DNA of 64,000 nucleotides from Lepidurus packardi (GCA_023053545.1 JAKZAN010000005.1:9672001-9736000); one strand, 5' to 3'; positions 24,523-45,695 are shown, counted from the stretch's first letter. A program made the numbers and translations. The notes: generated by a model not told the origin, from the letters alone.

Positions 24523-27500
24523 TCATTGTTCCGTACTCGAAGTTGGTGAAGAATCTATAATCTCTTGATCCGTCGAAGAAACTTGCATGGCGTTGATTGT
24601 AGTGATTGTGGAGGAATCTACTTCGGATTGCGTTGACGTATGATTAACAGGCGCTGCCGTAACCTAAAACAAATCCATGCATAGATAAATTAGAATTTAC
24701 AATATAAAGGTGTACAATAAATAACCTACTGTAAATTGCTTTCAAAAGTACCGTTCCAAAAATAAAATCGATAGTTAACACATTATGTAATCAATTAAAG
24801 AACTTCTAAATGCTTATGAGCGATTTGATTTGAACCAAATTTAAATGAAAACAAATGCAGTGAACACTGAAATTCGGCAATTTTACCTGCAATATATGAT
24901 GCTGGGTACCTCCAGGTCCCATAGCCAACATCGGAGTCATGGACAGACCCATCCCCATTCCATTGTCATCCGTAGCGCCTTCGACTTTGGTCACCGAATG
25001 CGCCATGAGTGAACTCATCACTTGTTGAAATGATTCCGAACTGCACAACTGTGTGGGAAGGGTTAAACAATTGCTAACAAATCTTTTTCTGTGGGGAATC
25101 TGTTCTTTCGGGGAGTCGCAATCAACGGTGGTTCAACTCCCGATATTTTTGGTTTCTCTCTTTTTTATGATTTTTCTGTTTAGCACGGACATGAATATAC
25201 TAAGCCATGCCTAGGACATCTGGGCTATATTATCACATGCTCACTGAACATACACTTATCAAACACATCGGTCCAGAAGAATAAGAAATAGATAAAGAGG
25301 ATCAGGACCAGTTTTAAACTTGTGTTTCAGTACTTTTTTCTTGATTATTTTGTCTTTGATGTCAAGGCAACAGTGTCGGCTTGCCAAATAATTCGGGATT
25401 ATTTTCGTTCTAAACAACGAAAAAGCTCGGCTTTGGGGAACACATAAGTTTCTGCACATGCCAAGCTGACATATTACTGAGCAAAACAGCACAGTATGGT
25501 TTAAAAGAGAAGCTCATTGTCCAAACAAACGGAGAATAATTTAACATATAGAAAAGGGCGGGGGGGGGGGGAGGGGACTTAAGGTGATTTAGGGATGAAG
25601 CGGAGTAAAAGTACGAATCAAGGAAGGAAAACAATAAGAAGTTAACTATGCTGGCCGATGGTGTATAATGGTGGCGAATCGCTTTTCGCGAATCTGTCAA
25701 AGCAAAGAGAAAACACAAAAAAAAGAAAATCAAGGTACTCTAAAAACCAAAAAAAGAAGACAAATATAAAAAAAAACATGCGATGGGCATAGCAAGTGCA
25801 TATGCAAAAGTGCACGGACTAGACTTTGGAAAATACAAAATACAAAAAATGCTAATTGAAATCGTAAAAAAAAATTCTTACACGATCATCAATAAAACAA
25901 GCATAAGACTGAAATCTGGGATCATCAATTCCCTTCAAGTGATTGTCTGGAGATAGGAATACCCAAAAGGGACCACACGACCCTTCCCCAAAATAGAATT
26001 AAGAAACAGGAAGAGTTTTTCCTTAATTCTGAAGGACTTTAGGGAGCAAGTTTTACCTGAACTGTGCCATCTGCGCCTTGTAACTGAGAAATATTGGCTA
26101 CGACAGCTTGGTACATGGCAGGGACTGTAATCATGCCCGATACGGACACGGGATACGCTGGAATACGAAGAAAAATGTACAGAAAATTAGAATCAATGTT
26201 TTAACCCACAATAACAATAACTGAATTAGTTACTAATAATGGGATACTAATACTTCAGGTGATTACTAAGAAGTATTACTTAGTTACTATGATATTACTA
26301 AATATTACTTAATAACACTATATTACAATAGTAGTATATTTAACAATTATAACGATTGATGACTCTCCATAAACAAACTTATAATAGACTATCGCCTACC
26401 TCCGCTTTTTCTAAAAAATATTATTATAACACAACACAATAACAATACCAACAATAACAACAATAAATAGTTAATAATAAGTGTGAATATTGAATCGTTT
26501 ACATATTGAATAATTACTTTGGCCATCTTCACTGGTAAGGAGAATATGGCCTTCTTGACTTAGACCTTCGGTCATGGAATTGAGCTCCATTGCCGTCATG
26601 GGCGTGCCGTCTGGTCCTGATAACACGCCTTCGCCTTGGCCTAACTGTGAAGCCGGGACGAACGTGGCTAGACCTTGGACTTGAGCGGTGGTGCCATCAG
26701 GTAACGTGATAATGGGGTTATTAGGGTCAACGTGAATGATAGACACGGTCCCGTCCGGATTGCTTATTGTTTGGACCATCGTAGGCGTGTAATGCTGTAC
26801 GGTAGTTGTTTGCTGAGGTTGTGGCGTTGGCTAGAAAATCGAAAACAAAAAGATGAAAATGAGAATGAAAAGATGAAGATGAGACTGAAAAGATGAAAAT
26901 GAGAGTACCTATGCGTTTACGTACAGAGAAAAAGGTACTTACTGCCTCAGGTGGGAGAGGCTCGGGTTCTGTTTTGACTTGTTTGCCAGCTCGACCTGAT
27001 TCGTCCTCGTCTGAAAAGGCGGGAAGCAAATCTTCACGGCCATGGTACCTGTAGCAGTTGATGACGATCTGACGTAACGCGTGTGTCCATGAAACGCGTT
27101 GTTTATCATCTTCAGATCGGGCATCCATCCGTACGTTAGCCCAAGGTACGTCTTTTGGCCACCAGGGTGGTCTGGTAGAGTCTTTTCCCCAACCAGGCTT
27201 GCCTCTTCCTAGAAACGATATTTTAGAATTTTGCAATCTTTCCTTCAAAAACAAAGAAAAATATAAAAAAATAAAAGAAATGAATAGAGCCTTACCTGTG
27301 GAATATTTGAGCATGAGAGGTATAAAGGCTCGTAACTGGGCCTGCGTCATCTTCTCAACAGGTGTGGGGATTCCATCAATGACTAAAGGAGGCAGTTCAT
27401 GCAAGCTAGGGTCGTCTTGCGGAGGGGGAGGAGCTTGTTGCGCTAACGCATTCTCCAATTCTTGGATTATAACATTTTTTAAACTTTTAACCTAACGAAA

Positions 27501-28397
27501 AAATTCATTAATTAAACCAAGTAAATACAAAAGAAAGAAAAATGACCCAGAAGAATTACATACCACGTCTTCCAAAGGTTTGGCACCAAAGACTCGAAAA
27601 TTATTTTGAGGTTTGCCTGGTGAGGCGACTAATACAATTGCTTGCTGTCCCACTCTGGTGGCGTATTCATCGATTGTTTGCTACGTAAACAAAAGCGTAA
27701 AGATCACTAACTACACTAAAAACCCTTTCTGGCTACAAAATGCACAAGAAATCGCCCCAAAATCTACCAAATTAATCAACTAGCAAACAAAGAAACTAAA
27801 GTAAACAAAAGTAACTAGCAGAAAAAAAATAAAAATTGCAATACATGATCAAAATTCTCCAAACTACAAAAATGATCAAAATTCAATAGATGATCAAAAT
27901 TCTCCAAAACATTTTCTAAACAGCAAAAAAAAGTAGCTAAAAAGGACAAAAATGAACTGCTGGAAAGTAAGTATTACTCGAAGTTTTCGAAGTAACCGGG
28001 TTTGTTGTCTCCGACGAATCGAGGGATTGGTCTCGAACGAATGTGGTCGTTTCCGCTTTTTCGCTGAAGCAATAGCGGCCGCTGCTGCCATGCCAACAGG
28101 ACCTAATAATAAACTCGCATCAATTAAAAGCCCAACTAAACAGAAATCATTTAAAAAATCACCTGCGGCTGCCAATTGGGCTCTCACATCATCTGATGTT
28201 GGCGACATTAAATTAGACCCGTCGTCGTCATACCCCCCGGAATCGGATTCATTCGATGATGGGATATCTCCCATATCGTCATCATCGTCCGACATGTTTC
28301 CCGCATGGTTATTTAAGGTAGTAGTAGTGGGGGATGTATTTTCCGTTTTGGTCGCCGTTACACCTCCATTACTCGACGTCATATTCCTCACCACCAT
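24523..28397 (-). CDS. Nuclear respiratory factor 1 / erect wing transcription factor
   Basis: Nine coding exons on the minus strand, 28397-28163, 28102-27978, 27680-27564, 27491-27296, 27208-26943, 26830-26518, 26157-26057, 25048-24887 and 24663-24523, total 1656 nt for 551 residues (human NRF1 503). The N-terminus is acidic and serine-rich with a DDDDD run. The dimerisation/DNA-binding region follows: KKRKRPHSFETNPSIRRRQQ, TRLLRKLRQTIDEYATRVGQ, VKSLKNVIIQELENALA, ELPPLVIDGIPTPVEKMTQA, QLRAFIPLMLKYSTGRGKPG, WGKDSTRPPWWPKDVPWANV and QRVSWTHALRQIVINCYR. The C-terminal transactivation part is Thr/Gln/Gly-rich. NRF1 binds GCGCATGCGC palindromes and drives mitochondrial and growth genes; the fly ortholog erect wing acts in neurons and flight muscle. 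Possible 5' untranslated exons lie beyond 28400. It is divergent from the STIL-like gene across 2.4 kb. Confidence 0.96.
25049..26056 (-). other. NRF1 intron 7 (about 1 kb)
   Basis: No additional exon is convincing. It contains a poly-G run at about 25559-25571 and several open frames that lack homology. Confidence 0.4.
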
Positions 28398-30832
28398 GAA
28401 TTAGTCAATTGTGTCCTGATCCTAGGGAAAAATAACGAAAAAAATCATAACTACTAACCACATTCGGGATAAAATTACAAAATTAATATAATATACGTAA
28501 AAAAGAAGTTAAGGAGTGAGGGCAAAAATCATGCATAAGTTGTGAAACCGGCAGGTGCTAATCCTCCAACGTGCGGGTACCATGGCAACTACTTTGGGTC
28601 GATAGTCAACGAGAACTACCCACGGAGGGGTGAAACGGCGAGTCTGAAAGGCTTCGATCAATACTTGGGACGTCACCTCCATTCTATTGAGTCTGGGTAC
28701 GCATCGCACATGAATGAGTGAACGACAACATAGCTTCATTTCTTCGCTCGGCTAATTTCGCTTTTCGCGAGCGAAAATTAGAGAAAAAAGAAAAAAATCA
28801 GGGAAAAAAACGCAGGAAAACTGAAATAGTCACCCGGTATTGAGTATTTGCTCCTCCCATTTCCCCAAGAAAATTAATGGGAGACAATTTCTGGGGAAAT
28901 TGGGAATAAAATCAGAAAGAAAGTCTTTGCAAATAGCGAGAGCAAACAAAGTGAACGAAATTAACAAAGTCATGAAGGTAACTCGGGATGGAAAGAGTAA
29001 AAAAAAAAGTTTAAGAAGACGAATGGTAACGGATATTAAAATACTGGATGTCCTGAGGATGTCTCCAAAAGCTGAAAATAGCAAAGTATTGAAGATGGGC
29101 TGTTTTTCGCACTACACGGATGTCCAAAGCGCAAGTTTTCCACTACGGCTGCGTCCGCACCTGCGTGACTTGTTAGGATGGAACGGGGACTGCGTTAACT
29201 TGGCATCATCGCACTTGCGACGATCTTCCAATTTTCACAACAACTGTCACAAACGCCAGAGCCGACTCTATCGCACCGGCGTCAACCCCAAGCCACTCCC
29301 CTTTAGTTCAAGTCAGTACCGGTCTCTCGGCTGCTCGCTGCCCAAACGGGGAGGGATCTTGCAGTTAGCCACGCCTACCAACATTCTTTTTCATGTGCTT
29401 TTGTACCCTACTCGCTTAGCTTACGCAATATTGCGTTTCCCAAAACCCAACCTTACCTCCCCCAAAAGGCACGACAAACAACCTTACCGACAATCTGCAA
29501 TTTTTTTCCTTTTCCCAGTTCACGAACATGAGACGAAAAAGAAGAGTATCACCCCCACCAATTTTTTTTTTAAATGCAAGAAGAAAAAAGGTAACCTTTG
29601 AGAGGCGGAGCTTTTGCAAAATCGAATTGCTCGGGTATATAAGAAAGTGAAATAGACGCTTTATTGATCCGATGCTGCTGCGATCATCATGACAGCCAGC
29701 GGGGGTGGTCATAAGGCGAGGGATAAAGGGGGAGAGAGGGGTAAAACACCCCAGCTGTTTCTTTGTTCTTTGTTTAGTCTGGAAACTTATACAATACTAA
29801 AAAGGGCAAACGCTCAAATAGGATAATCTGAACTGAAAAGGGTCCCATCTCAATCTCCCCATCCCCACAAAAAAGTTAACACTACTTTGTATACGTAATT
29901 AGAAACGCGATATCTCGTGTCTTGTAAAATAAACTTTTATTTCGAAACCCTAAACCTTTACAGTTATACCCTGCTGTATAGAGAAAACAATTGTATGAAA
30001 TGAAGTTATTTTTTATAATGAAGGGAATTAAAAACGACGTTTAAATTAACTAATAATAATTAATTAAACAAAGGAGGCTTGGCGCGGTGCTAACTAGACC
30101 TGTCGAGGGAGCAAAGCGGGTCAGGCTCGGTTAGTCTTGCCCTAGGGCTTGGCTTGGCTTTGCCGCCATGATCGGGCGAGTCTGCGCACCAAACTAGGAG
30201 ACGATTGAGCATGATCTGTTGTTGGATTCGGACCTTCACTCGCGCGTTCCTCACGAGAAAAGCACTCCGCGCCTCAATTGGCACATTTGGAGACACGTGT
30301 ATGCTAATTACGAAAGTTACGACTTACCTGAATTGGAGATCCAAACGGACACAAGACAGTTTAACACACAAGTTTTCACCCTCACTTCCCGTATGTAGCT
30401 CTAGTAGTGTGTTAGCACCCAACCAAATAAATGTCTAAATCTGGCTTGGCTCCAGCAGCTGCCATCTGCCATCTGGGTACAGGACGTAGCTTGGGAGAAC
30501 TTTTTATCTGTATCTTTTCTCGTGCCTTCCCTGCAAAATTACGGGCTTCGTGCCTTTAGAGAAATATCAACACAACTCCTACTTTGTCCAAACAAAACTA
30601 TCCGCTTCCTCATTTCCTCTGTAGAAAAGAAAAACCAGGCCAGAACTTATGCTAATCTAACCTTTCCTAATTAAGCCCAGTGAGAACTGTGGTACTCCCT
30701 TTTATAGCTCTTAGTCGTTTCGGTTGACTTTTCAAAGGTTTTTAGTGTAACCTGTTTCGCTTTACTTGGAAACAAACCTTCTTTTAGTATACGAGCCCGA
30801 AATTAACGTGCTAATTAAATATAATCAAGATC
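28398..30832. promoter_or_regulatory. Divergent upstream region of NRF1 and STIL-like genes
   Basis: These 2.4 kb hold the promoters of both genes. A minus-strand frame of 76 codons at 28509-28739 and a plus-strand frame at 28840-29601 are open but match nothing known. GC-rich stretches at 29100-29370 and 30070-30300 may be promoter or non-coding exon sequence. The immediate STIL-like leader lies at about 30700-30832. Confidence 0.4.
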
Positions 30833-32612
30833 ATGGCCTGTGATATGTCAATAATTGACATGGAGCCACGAAACTCAGGAGGTCCATTGCCCACTTGCAT
30901 GGTAAGTATTCTGAAAGTTGATAACAATTAAACTTTTGTTTAAACAAGAATGTTTGTGTAACTCTTCTGTAATTTTCTAGGCCATGAGAATGTATCCTAC
31001 CATCCCTGATGCTTCTTTATTTTCAAATGGCCCTACCAGCATAAATTCGAACGGAGGAAATAACGGAAATCAGAACTGGCTTCCGCCAGCTAATTTGGTT
31101 ATGGCTGAAAAGCAAACTCCTGCTGAAGTTGTACAATCGCCACGACCAAATACTTCACAGTTGCCTGCAGATCTTGTAGAACTCTTCCAAGCTCAAAATA
31201 AGCAACTGCAAGTATTGCAGCAACAAGTGGAAAAGATTTTATCCTACCAAGAACATCTACAAGTTTCTCCCTCATCGCAACCATATTCTTCTCCTAAATC
31301 GGACAGCTATACACAAACCAGTCAACTAGAACCTTTTCTCTCCGTCTCGGCATCTCAAACGGCCCGAAAAAACTCAGTGGGAGTTATGACAAGCTTTGCA
31401 TCTCCGAAACTGCTTCCCCAAGCCAGAATTCCATCAAATGCCACTCCTAGAACTGCAAATTCAAGCTCGAATCCAAGCCCGAAATCCGCTCCAAGAACCA
31501 CGTTTCCAGAGCCTGAAACTATTCGACCAGCCACAGAATTATCTTTAAATTTCCGTGATTTACACCTCGAAACCATCCATGAACAACCGACCACTCCGCA
31601 AGAATCTATGCTGCAAATTAACATGCAAGAATATCCTGAAAGTCCCTGTCAGTCTGTGAACAGACCCGACTTTTCCTTACACTCGCAAGACGCTAAATAC
31701 ATCTACGGAAATTTGCTCGTAAGGAACGAATTATTAATAATGAAAACTTGAGATTCTAAATAAATGCCTTAGGACCAAGTTAAAAAGCTGCTGGCCGAAG
31801 GGAAGTCAGCCGAAGATTTTCCTGTTCAGAATTATACACCAGAAATGGATGTACGAATGCAAGAATACCACAAAGATCCACGAATACCACAAAAAGATTC
31901 AGTCCGTGCTGCTACTTTGCGAAGAATCCAAGATTTAGGAGTCAGTTTTGTCGCATTGCCAACGTGTTTACCAAACAAGTAAATAACAAACACTAACATT
32001 CACAAATACATTCTATTTTCTCCTAATAGCCCTGAATTCGACTCGGTTTACATTCCAAAAGTTAGAGCACCGGTGTCTTATGGAGATGATAATGGCTCAG
32101 ACGAGAGTCCGGATATGGATCATCTGATTCAGAAATACCTTCACAGAAACCCACCTCTGCTTGAAAGTAAACTTAGTGGCAGTTGCAAAAATACGAACTA
32201 ATGCTTGTTCTTAGGCCCAGCTGCTCGCAAGGGTTTGGGCCCCAAAGAAACAGATTTTTCCATGGCTACTGCTCAATATTTGCAACGTTACGGACTAACC
32301 GAGGCCGAAATAGATAGAGAAATCCCACGTACTACTACAGGGAATGCGATGCCCCAGCACTCGTTTGCTACGCGTCAATTCTTGGCACGTTATCAACTCT
32401 TGGAAGAGACTGTTTGTGAAACTTCTTCCTCTCCAGTAGGAGCTCATCAAAATGTCGTACGAACGCGCTTTTCTGCCCAAGAAACACTGAAAATGGGACA
32501 GATGCAAAGAAACTGGCCTTCTAATCCCGATAATGTGAATTTCGCACAAACATATCAACCGGATCGAGTTTTAGACATGACTATGCTGAAACAGCAGCCT
32601 AAATTGTTGTAA
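30833..32612 (+). CDS. STIL / Ana2-like centriole duplication protein
   Basis: Five exons (30833-30901, 30981-31718, 31773-31978, 32030-32166, 32215-32612) total 1548 nt for 515 residues. This is close to fly Ana2 and far shorter than vertebrate STIL (about 1290). A coiled coil at residues about 93-122 (LVELFQAQNKQLQVLQQQVE) matches the STIL/Ana2 central oligomerisation helix. Near the C-terminus lies a STAN-like motif, FSMATAQYLQRYGLTEAE, and the extreme C-terminus is MLKQQPKLL, recalling the end of STIL. The rest is Ser/Pro/Gln-rich and probably disordered. In animals STIL/Ana2 binds Plk4 through the coiled coil and recruits SAS-6 through phosphorylated STAN to build the cartwheel. Assignment rests on these short motifs, so it is good but not certain. 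It converges on ISCA1 with only 79 bp between stop codons. Confidence 0.8.
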
Positions 32613-32691
32613 TATTTCGGAAGAATGTACATCCCTATTAATCTCTGTAGTGTTTTGTGTATGTACAAGCTTTTTGAAAGGAACTAGTGAA

Positions 32692-33347
32692 TCAAATAGA
32701 GAAACTTTCCCCGCAACCACATGTCCCTTTGATATTGGGGTTATTGAAGACGAATTCGGCAGCTAAGTTTGACTCCACGAAATCCATCTCCGTGCCCAAC
32801 AAGGACAACTGCGCTTTTTTGTCTATGAGAATCCGTGCTCCTATCGGTTAAATAACGTTCGTAAGTCGTGTTTAGATTTTGAATAATTTTCCTTTCCAAG
32901 AATACCTTCTTGAACGACTTCCTCGTCAAATTTTTCCTTTGTTAAGGCATAGTTTAGCGTGTAACTCAATCCGTTACAGCCCCTGGTCCTAACTCCAATC
33001 TTTAAGGCAACCTATTCCAATATGGAAGTAGAATAGCATAAGCAACATATAAATATAGGATTTTCCTATATTATTCTAAGAAAATTATAGATAGTTGCGT
33101 TAAATAAATGATAAATTAGTTACTTACGCTTTCTGGATTTTGTGCAAGAAGTTGCTTAACTCGTTCAACAGCTGTAGGCGTCTATAAATAGCCAAATGAA
33201 AACATATTTTTAGAAAAATTGAAGATGAAATGCTTTCAGGTTTTGAAAACTATATTTGCTTACTAAAACTAATGCTGCTCGGCTTGGTGCTAATTTTCTG
33301 CCTTGCAAAGCTCGTACAGTGGCTGTGGCAGCTACTCTGGCAGCCAT
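32692..33347 (-). CDS. ISCA1: Iron-sulfur cluster assembly 1 homolog
   Basis: Four exons on the minus strand, 33347-33264, 33181-33128, 33011-32906 and 32840-32692, total 393 nt for 130 residues (human 129). The A-type carrier signature is complete: GVRTRGCNGLSYTL, then LIDKKAQLSLLGTEMDFVES, then FVFNNPNIKGTCGCGESFSI at the C-terminus, supplying the three conserved cysteines (C and CGC). The basic N-terminus (MAARVAATATVRALQGRKLA) is a fitting mitochondrial presequence. With ISCA2 and IBA57 it makes 4Fe-4S clusters for mitochondrial enzymes such as aconitase and lipoate synthase. Its stop lies 79 bp from that of the STIL-like gene, so the two 3' ends must almost touch or overlap. Confidence 0.97.
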
Positions 33348-36300
33348 AGCTCAGGTAAGTTACGTAAATATAAATAGTAACGCACGAAAATGAAGAAATT
33401 CACCTCGCGCACATCTGTTTACTACTTTGTTGATTACGTAACTAAATAAATCCTGTTCTTTACCCCTCCACAATCCGTTTATAATTTAGTCAGTAGAGGG
33501 CAGGAAAGTGGTCAATGGACAAAATTCAAATATTAGGGCGCCAAACTGACGCTCAGCGAGCCAAAAGTGTTGAAATCGAGAGAAAATATTATGAACGCAT
33601 AAAACAGAAGTTTGGCAGATGACTATCTACCCATTTATGGGAAACTTGACTTGCGAAGTGGAGCGTCAGTCAAGAAACATAAAGGATATCCTATTTACGA
33701 CACCATTTGGTATGCAATACTTTAAAACCATGACTTCAAATTACCCTCTTATGCCAAAAACGATGACTCCTTTGGATGTCAGATGGTGAAATGGCGCACA
33801 GTGCCCGCTAGCAGGGGCGCTGTGGACAGCCAACGAATGGAAAAAGCGGAGCAAAAAACCGCAGGATACAAGTCACGGAGCAAATTAAAACCGAGTATGG
33901 TGTTATAACACACCCACACAACAGCATTTCGCTTCTTGTGTCTGCATGTCTCTGGTTCACTCGCTCTTTTTTGTTCTCGCTAAGTCTGTTGCTTGGGATC
34001 AAATGGCCCGATGCTGTTGACAGGTTTTTTCAAGGCTTGTTGACGGAACAGCCGTCTTCATCAGATCTTGGAGTTGTTTTTGAAAACTGTCTAAAACAAC
34101 CCCTTTCTTGCGGTGTTTCATCACTCTGTGACGTTCTTCTGTCAACAAAGTGGTAGATAAAGAAGGATAAACAAAGCGAAACATTCTCTTGCAAATACAA
34201 CCACACCTTCCGGCCAATACACCCCAAACAAGTCAGACAAATCTACACGAATTTCTGATACCATGTATTTAGACTTACCATAGAAATTGCTTCAACTTGA
34301 CCAAGCGACTGACTGGTTTACTTGTTTTCTTTTCCGCCTGCAATAATTCCCCACAATACCCAAACCTAAAGACAATGAACAATTCCGTGTAAGGCACCGC
34401 CAAATGAAGCCCGTATCGCACTCCCGATGGGATGTAATAAGAAGTTGCGATTGTTCCAGTAACCAGTCCACCACGACCTAAAACCCGCAAAACCTGTAGT
34501 CTAACAGTAAGAACGTGATGATCTTGTGTCCATGATTTAACCTAAACAAGTTTTCTTTTCTTGAAAAGTGTTCAAGACGACACTCTTTTATCATAATCCA
34601 TTCTACGCCACCTGCTTGGAATGCATTAGTAGCAGAACTAACTCGTTTAAAGAAATGTGGCCTGAACTATTTCACATAAAACAAAACTGGCTTGAAGAGA
34701 CAGTTTTTTTGCATACCATAAGTGTTTCTATAAGTTACAAACCCGACAAAAAAAAATTAAAATTCCACAACATTTGAAGAATTCCACGGAAAACTTGACG
34801 AAACCCACACAACAAATGAATTCAAACTCAATGTTTGATTTGTGATAAATCAATCTCAAGCTTTTGAATGTTTGGAATGCAGCCTAAATCTACTTTGAAA
34901 TAATTCTTAAAAAAATCTTAAGATAGTGTTGGAAATGTTAACAAATCTTGCAATCATAACTTTCTATCATCTTTCTGTTTAAAAGAATCGGAGCTTCAAC
35001 AACCTCACAGCTGATTGTAATTACCATCAAGCTCTTATACAAAACTAAAAAGACTCGGTTTCATTTCAAAGTTGTAAAGATTGATGACACTCAAGATCCT
35101 ATGCGCAGTGGGTGCAACTGGTCTTGAAGCTTTCGTAATGTCTGGCGCTTCCTATCATTGCGAACCATCAGTTAATTCCCTCCTGAGCATTTGTTCCTTC
35201 TTTTTCTGCTCGTTGAGGTCAGCAGACAGGTGCGAGTCATTTGGGCAAACATGGCGTGAAGCCACGACAAATAACAGGGTGGACCTGCCGATGGGTACAA
35301 ATCCTTCAGAAACCGCAAGAAAATTTGAACATAAAAAAAAGGAATAAATGTGAGAAAAAAGGAAAACTGATCTACCTCGGAACCCTCCGTTTGCTCCTCA
35401 TTTCATTGTCCAACCGTTTAAAAACGACCCTTTCTTCATGGCTTTACCGTTCCAACCTTCCAAATGTCTTGGTTTGTTAACCAAAAGCCCCCAAAACAAG
35501 CCAGGACATCTTCCTCTTGGTGTTATTTCCTTTGCAGAAAACTCTCCACGAGTCTGCAGACACTTTTCACCCCACGCCAAGAAAATAAAACTCCGAAACG
35601 TCGCAGAAAACCAAAAAAGCCCGGGAAAAATAAAAGAAAGTCCCGGTTTCTGAAGCGTTTGGCATCTGAGTCATGCTCGCGCCATTTAACTCGAGCTCTC
35701 GGACAAGCTGTGTTGGAGCTTGCCAAGCAGGCAAATTGGCAGGCAATCGATCGGTCATCTCGCCAACTTGTCAAAAGCCGTCAAAAAGGTTCTCCCAAAC
35801 CAGTCTGGTAGTAGCCTGCTGTGTATGCAACGCCTTGAGCCACCAGCACCAAGCAGCAAGCACCAAAGCATCCCAAGCACTTTGGTGTCTTTGGTGCGCT
35901 AAGAGAGACTTTTTCCAGCAAAACTCTTAATTCCCCTATTACAGAACATAACGTTTCAATAAGGCAATATCATATAAATTCCAACTCCTTACAAACCGAA
36001 CAGAAGCAGCTTAAAAAATAGGTCACAATTGAAAACAAAATTACACTAATAATGAAAACACTGATCAGCTGATCAAGTAACCCCTCCGTCCTAACCTGCG
36101 TAGAACATCAACCTTGAATTCAACTACAAGTTTCTAAAAATAGATAAATATGATACGAATTAATAGGTCAGCTGGTTAACCTGAGCTCGGGGAAGGGAGT
36201 AAAGATGTTGTGTCCACATGCAAATGGGAAGCTAGTATAGTGTTGCAGTATGAGTGTAGAGTGTAGCATAGTGTCTTCCCATGCCTGGGTTGTTCTCGAC

Positions 36301-38015
36301 TTCAGTCTTGGTCTTGGTGCAACGGCCGGCAGCAGCAAAACGGCAGCGAAACCCTACTCTCTCCCGTGTTCTCGTGACTGCGTGACAAAACGCTGTACAG
36401 ATTGGCAATTTCCACTCAGCTGGTTATTTTTTTAAAAAAATAAATAAAAATCCCAAAACACATCACGAAGTTTTTCAGCCACTCAATTTGGCCTTTCCCA
36501 GTGAAGAAAATTCCAGAATGGTCCGGAAATAGCCACAAAGGAAAATTTCGGAACGAGGTTTAGGAAATTCCACCCGCAGAATTAAACGTAACAGAATTTC
36601 AGAATTTCAGTGTTGTTTGCAAAGTGTATGTAGTTTGTGTATGTTATTCCCAAGTGGAAGCCAAAGTAAAAGGAGAAGCTGCGTTTGGAAGTGATTTGGA
36701 GGGCCAAAGGTGAGTCTTATGGCCGAGTGGCGTCTGGGAAGTGATAATAACTACTGGATGACTTCATCTTCGCCATCCTGAAGTGCAGTTAAGAACGCCA
36801 GTAGGTTTTTCTTACTGTCTCTCTGGATCACGAAATAAAAAAAGGAAAATTTCCACCAGAGACGTTACTACAATTCTCTTTCGGTTAAAACTCTCTTACA
36901 TGGTGACTTGAACGCAACGCGCGAATGTAAAAATTTTCCCTTGCTGCTTCTCAGCATCTTCCCAAGACTTGCGAGATCACAAGTCACGACAGTACTGGCT
37001 GGAGGCGACTGCCCCCAAGAGCATCTCAAAGAAAGGATCCATTAATTAGTTTCTCTGAGTCTTCAAAAAGTTTTTTTTATGCTGCGCAAGACCCTAAATC
37101 AAAAACGAACAAGAGACAGAGAGACAGACGAAGAAAAATAAATTAAGCAAAAAACGACCGCATCAAGGAGCGTTTTTCCTGGAAAATGGTAGTCCTTCCA
37201 ATGGATTTTTCTTGTTGTCTTTGAAGGAGCTTTGAAATCGAACGCCAAGGAGTCGATCAAGTGGGGAGAGCAGTGAGACTGAGGGAAAAAAAAACCTTGG
37301 GTTTCTTCGTTTGGTTTCAATTGTGTTTTTCATCCTGAGGAAGAGCTAGATGCTATAGTGAGAGACACGACTGGAAAGCAATAAGAGGGCCACAAAGGGA
37401 ATGAGCAAAGTTCAAGGAATGGGACAGGTGGGATGTTGTGCCAACTCAATTCTCTCGTCTGGTCATCGCAGGAGCAACGGCGAGGAAAATTGAGCAGGCG
37501 GAGTCTGCGGTGCCCAGCAGTTCTCAGCAGAGCGGCCAGGTGCCCTCAAGGAACACACCTTGACCACCTGGCCAACAAATTGCCCGGCTGGCCCCTTCGC
37601 ACCTGTGCCTAGAACTGGACCCCATAGTATAGTGTGTTGGTCATCACAACACAACACAGCGACACGACACTCACCACCACTACATCCAAAATCGCCAATC
37701 TTACATGAAAAAAGAACCAGCAAGCCAAACAAGAACAAAAAAGCGAAAGACAATATCAAAGACAAAAAAATAGTCAATCGCTTGCAAACCCTTTCATACT
37801 TAAAAACAGCGTGGACACCACAGTGGGCGCCCATTCGTGCCGTGGCGGTAGAAGATGCAGCACCTTGTACCTCTATCCCAGCAACAACAACAACGTTTAG
37901 AACAACTCTTGACAAAGATCAGCAGACAATAAAGCAGCTCACCGTAGGAAAAAAGATTATTTGAGAGAAAAAAACTCAAAAGGGAAGCAAAAGAAGGTGG
38001 GTCATTGAGCGTGCC
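33348..38015. other. Intergenic region upstream of shifted and ISCA1
   Basis: No recognised protein gene lies in these 4.7 kb. A donor-like gccaaaggtgagt near 36704-36716 could end a non-coding first exon of shifted. Small open frames at 35081-35347 and 35464-35811 have no homology and lysine/serine-rich low-complexity composition. A 9-bp inverted pair ctgacgctc/gagcgtcag lies near 33547 and 33661. The last 500 bp before the shifted ATG are likely leader or promoter. Confidence 0.4.

Positions 38016-45695
<7,680 letters not shown>

Noticed and set aside
28840..29601. 253-codon plus-strand frame upstream of NRF1
   Set aside because: It is long, but lacks recognisable domains, has low-complexity lysine ends and no clear splice context; kept only as a note in the upstream region.
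30070..30300. GC-rich stretch vaguely like SRP (7SL) RNA
   Set aside because: Words such as ggcgcggtg and ggagcaaagcgggtca recall 7SL, but the conserved order and the helix 8 core are not present.
35464..35811. 115-codon Lys/Arg-rich frame
   Set aside because: No homology, overlapping frames on both strands, and no splice or conservation support.
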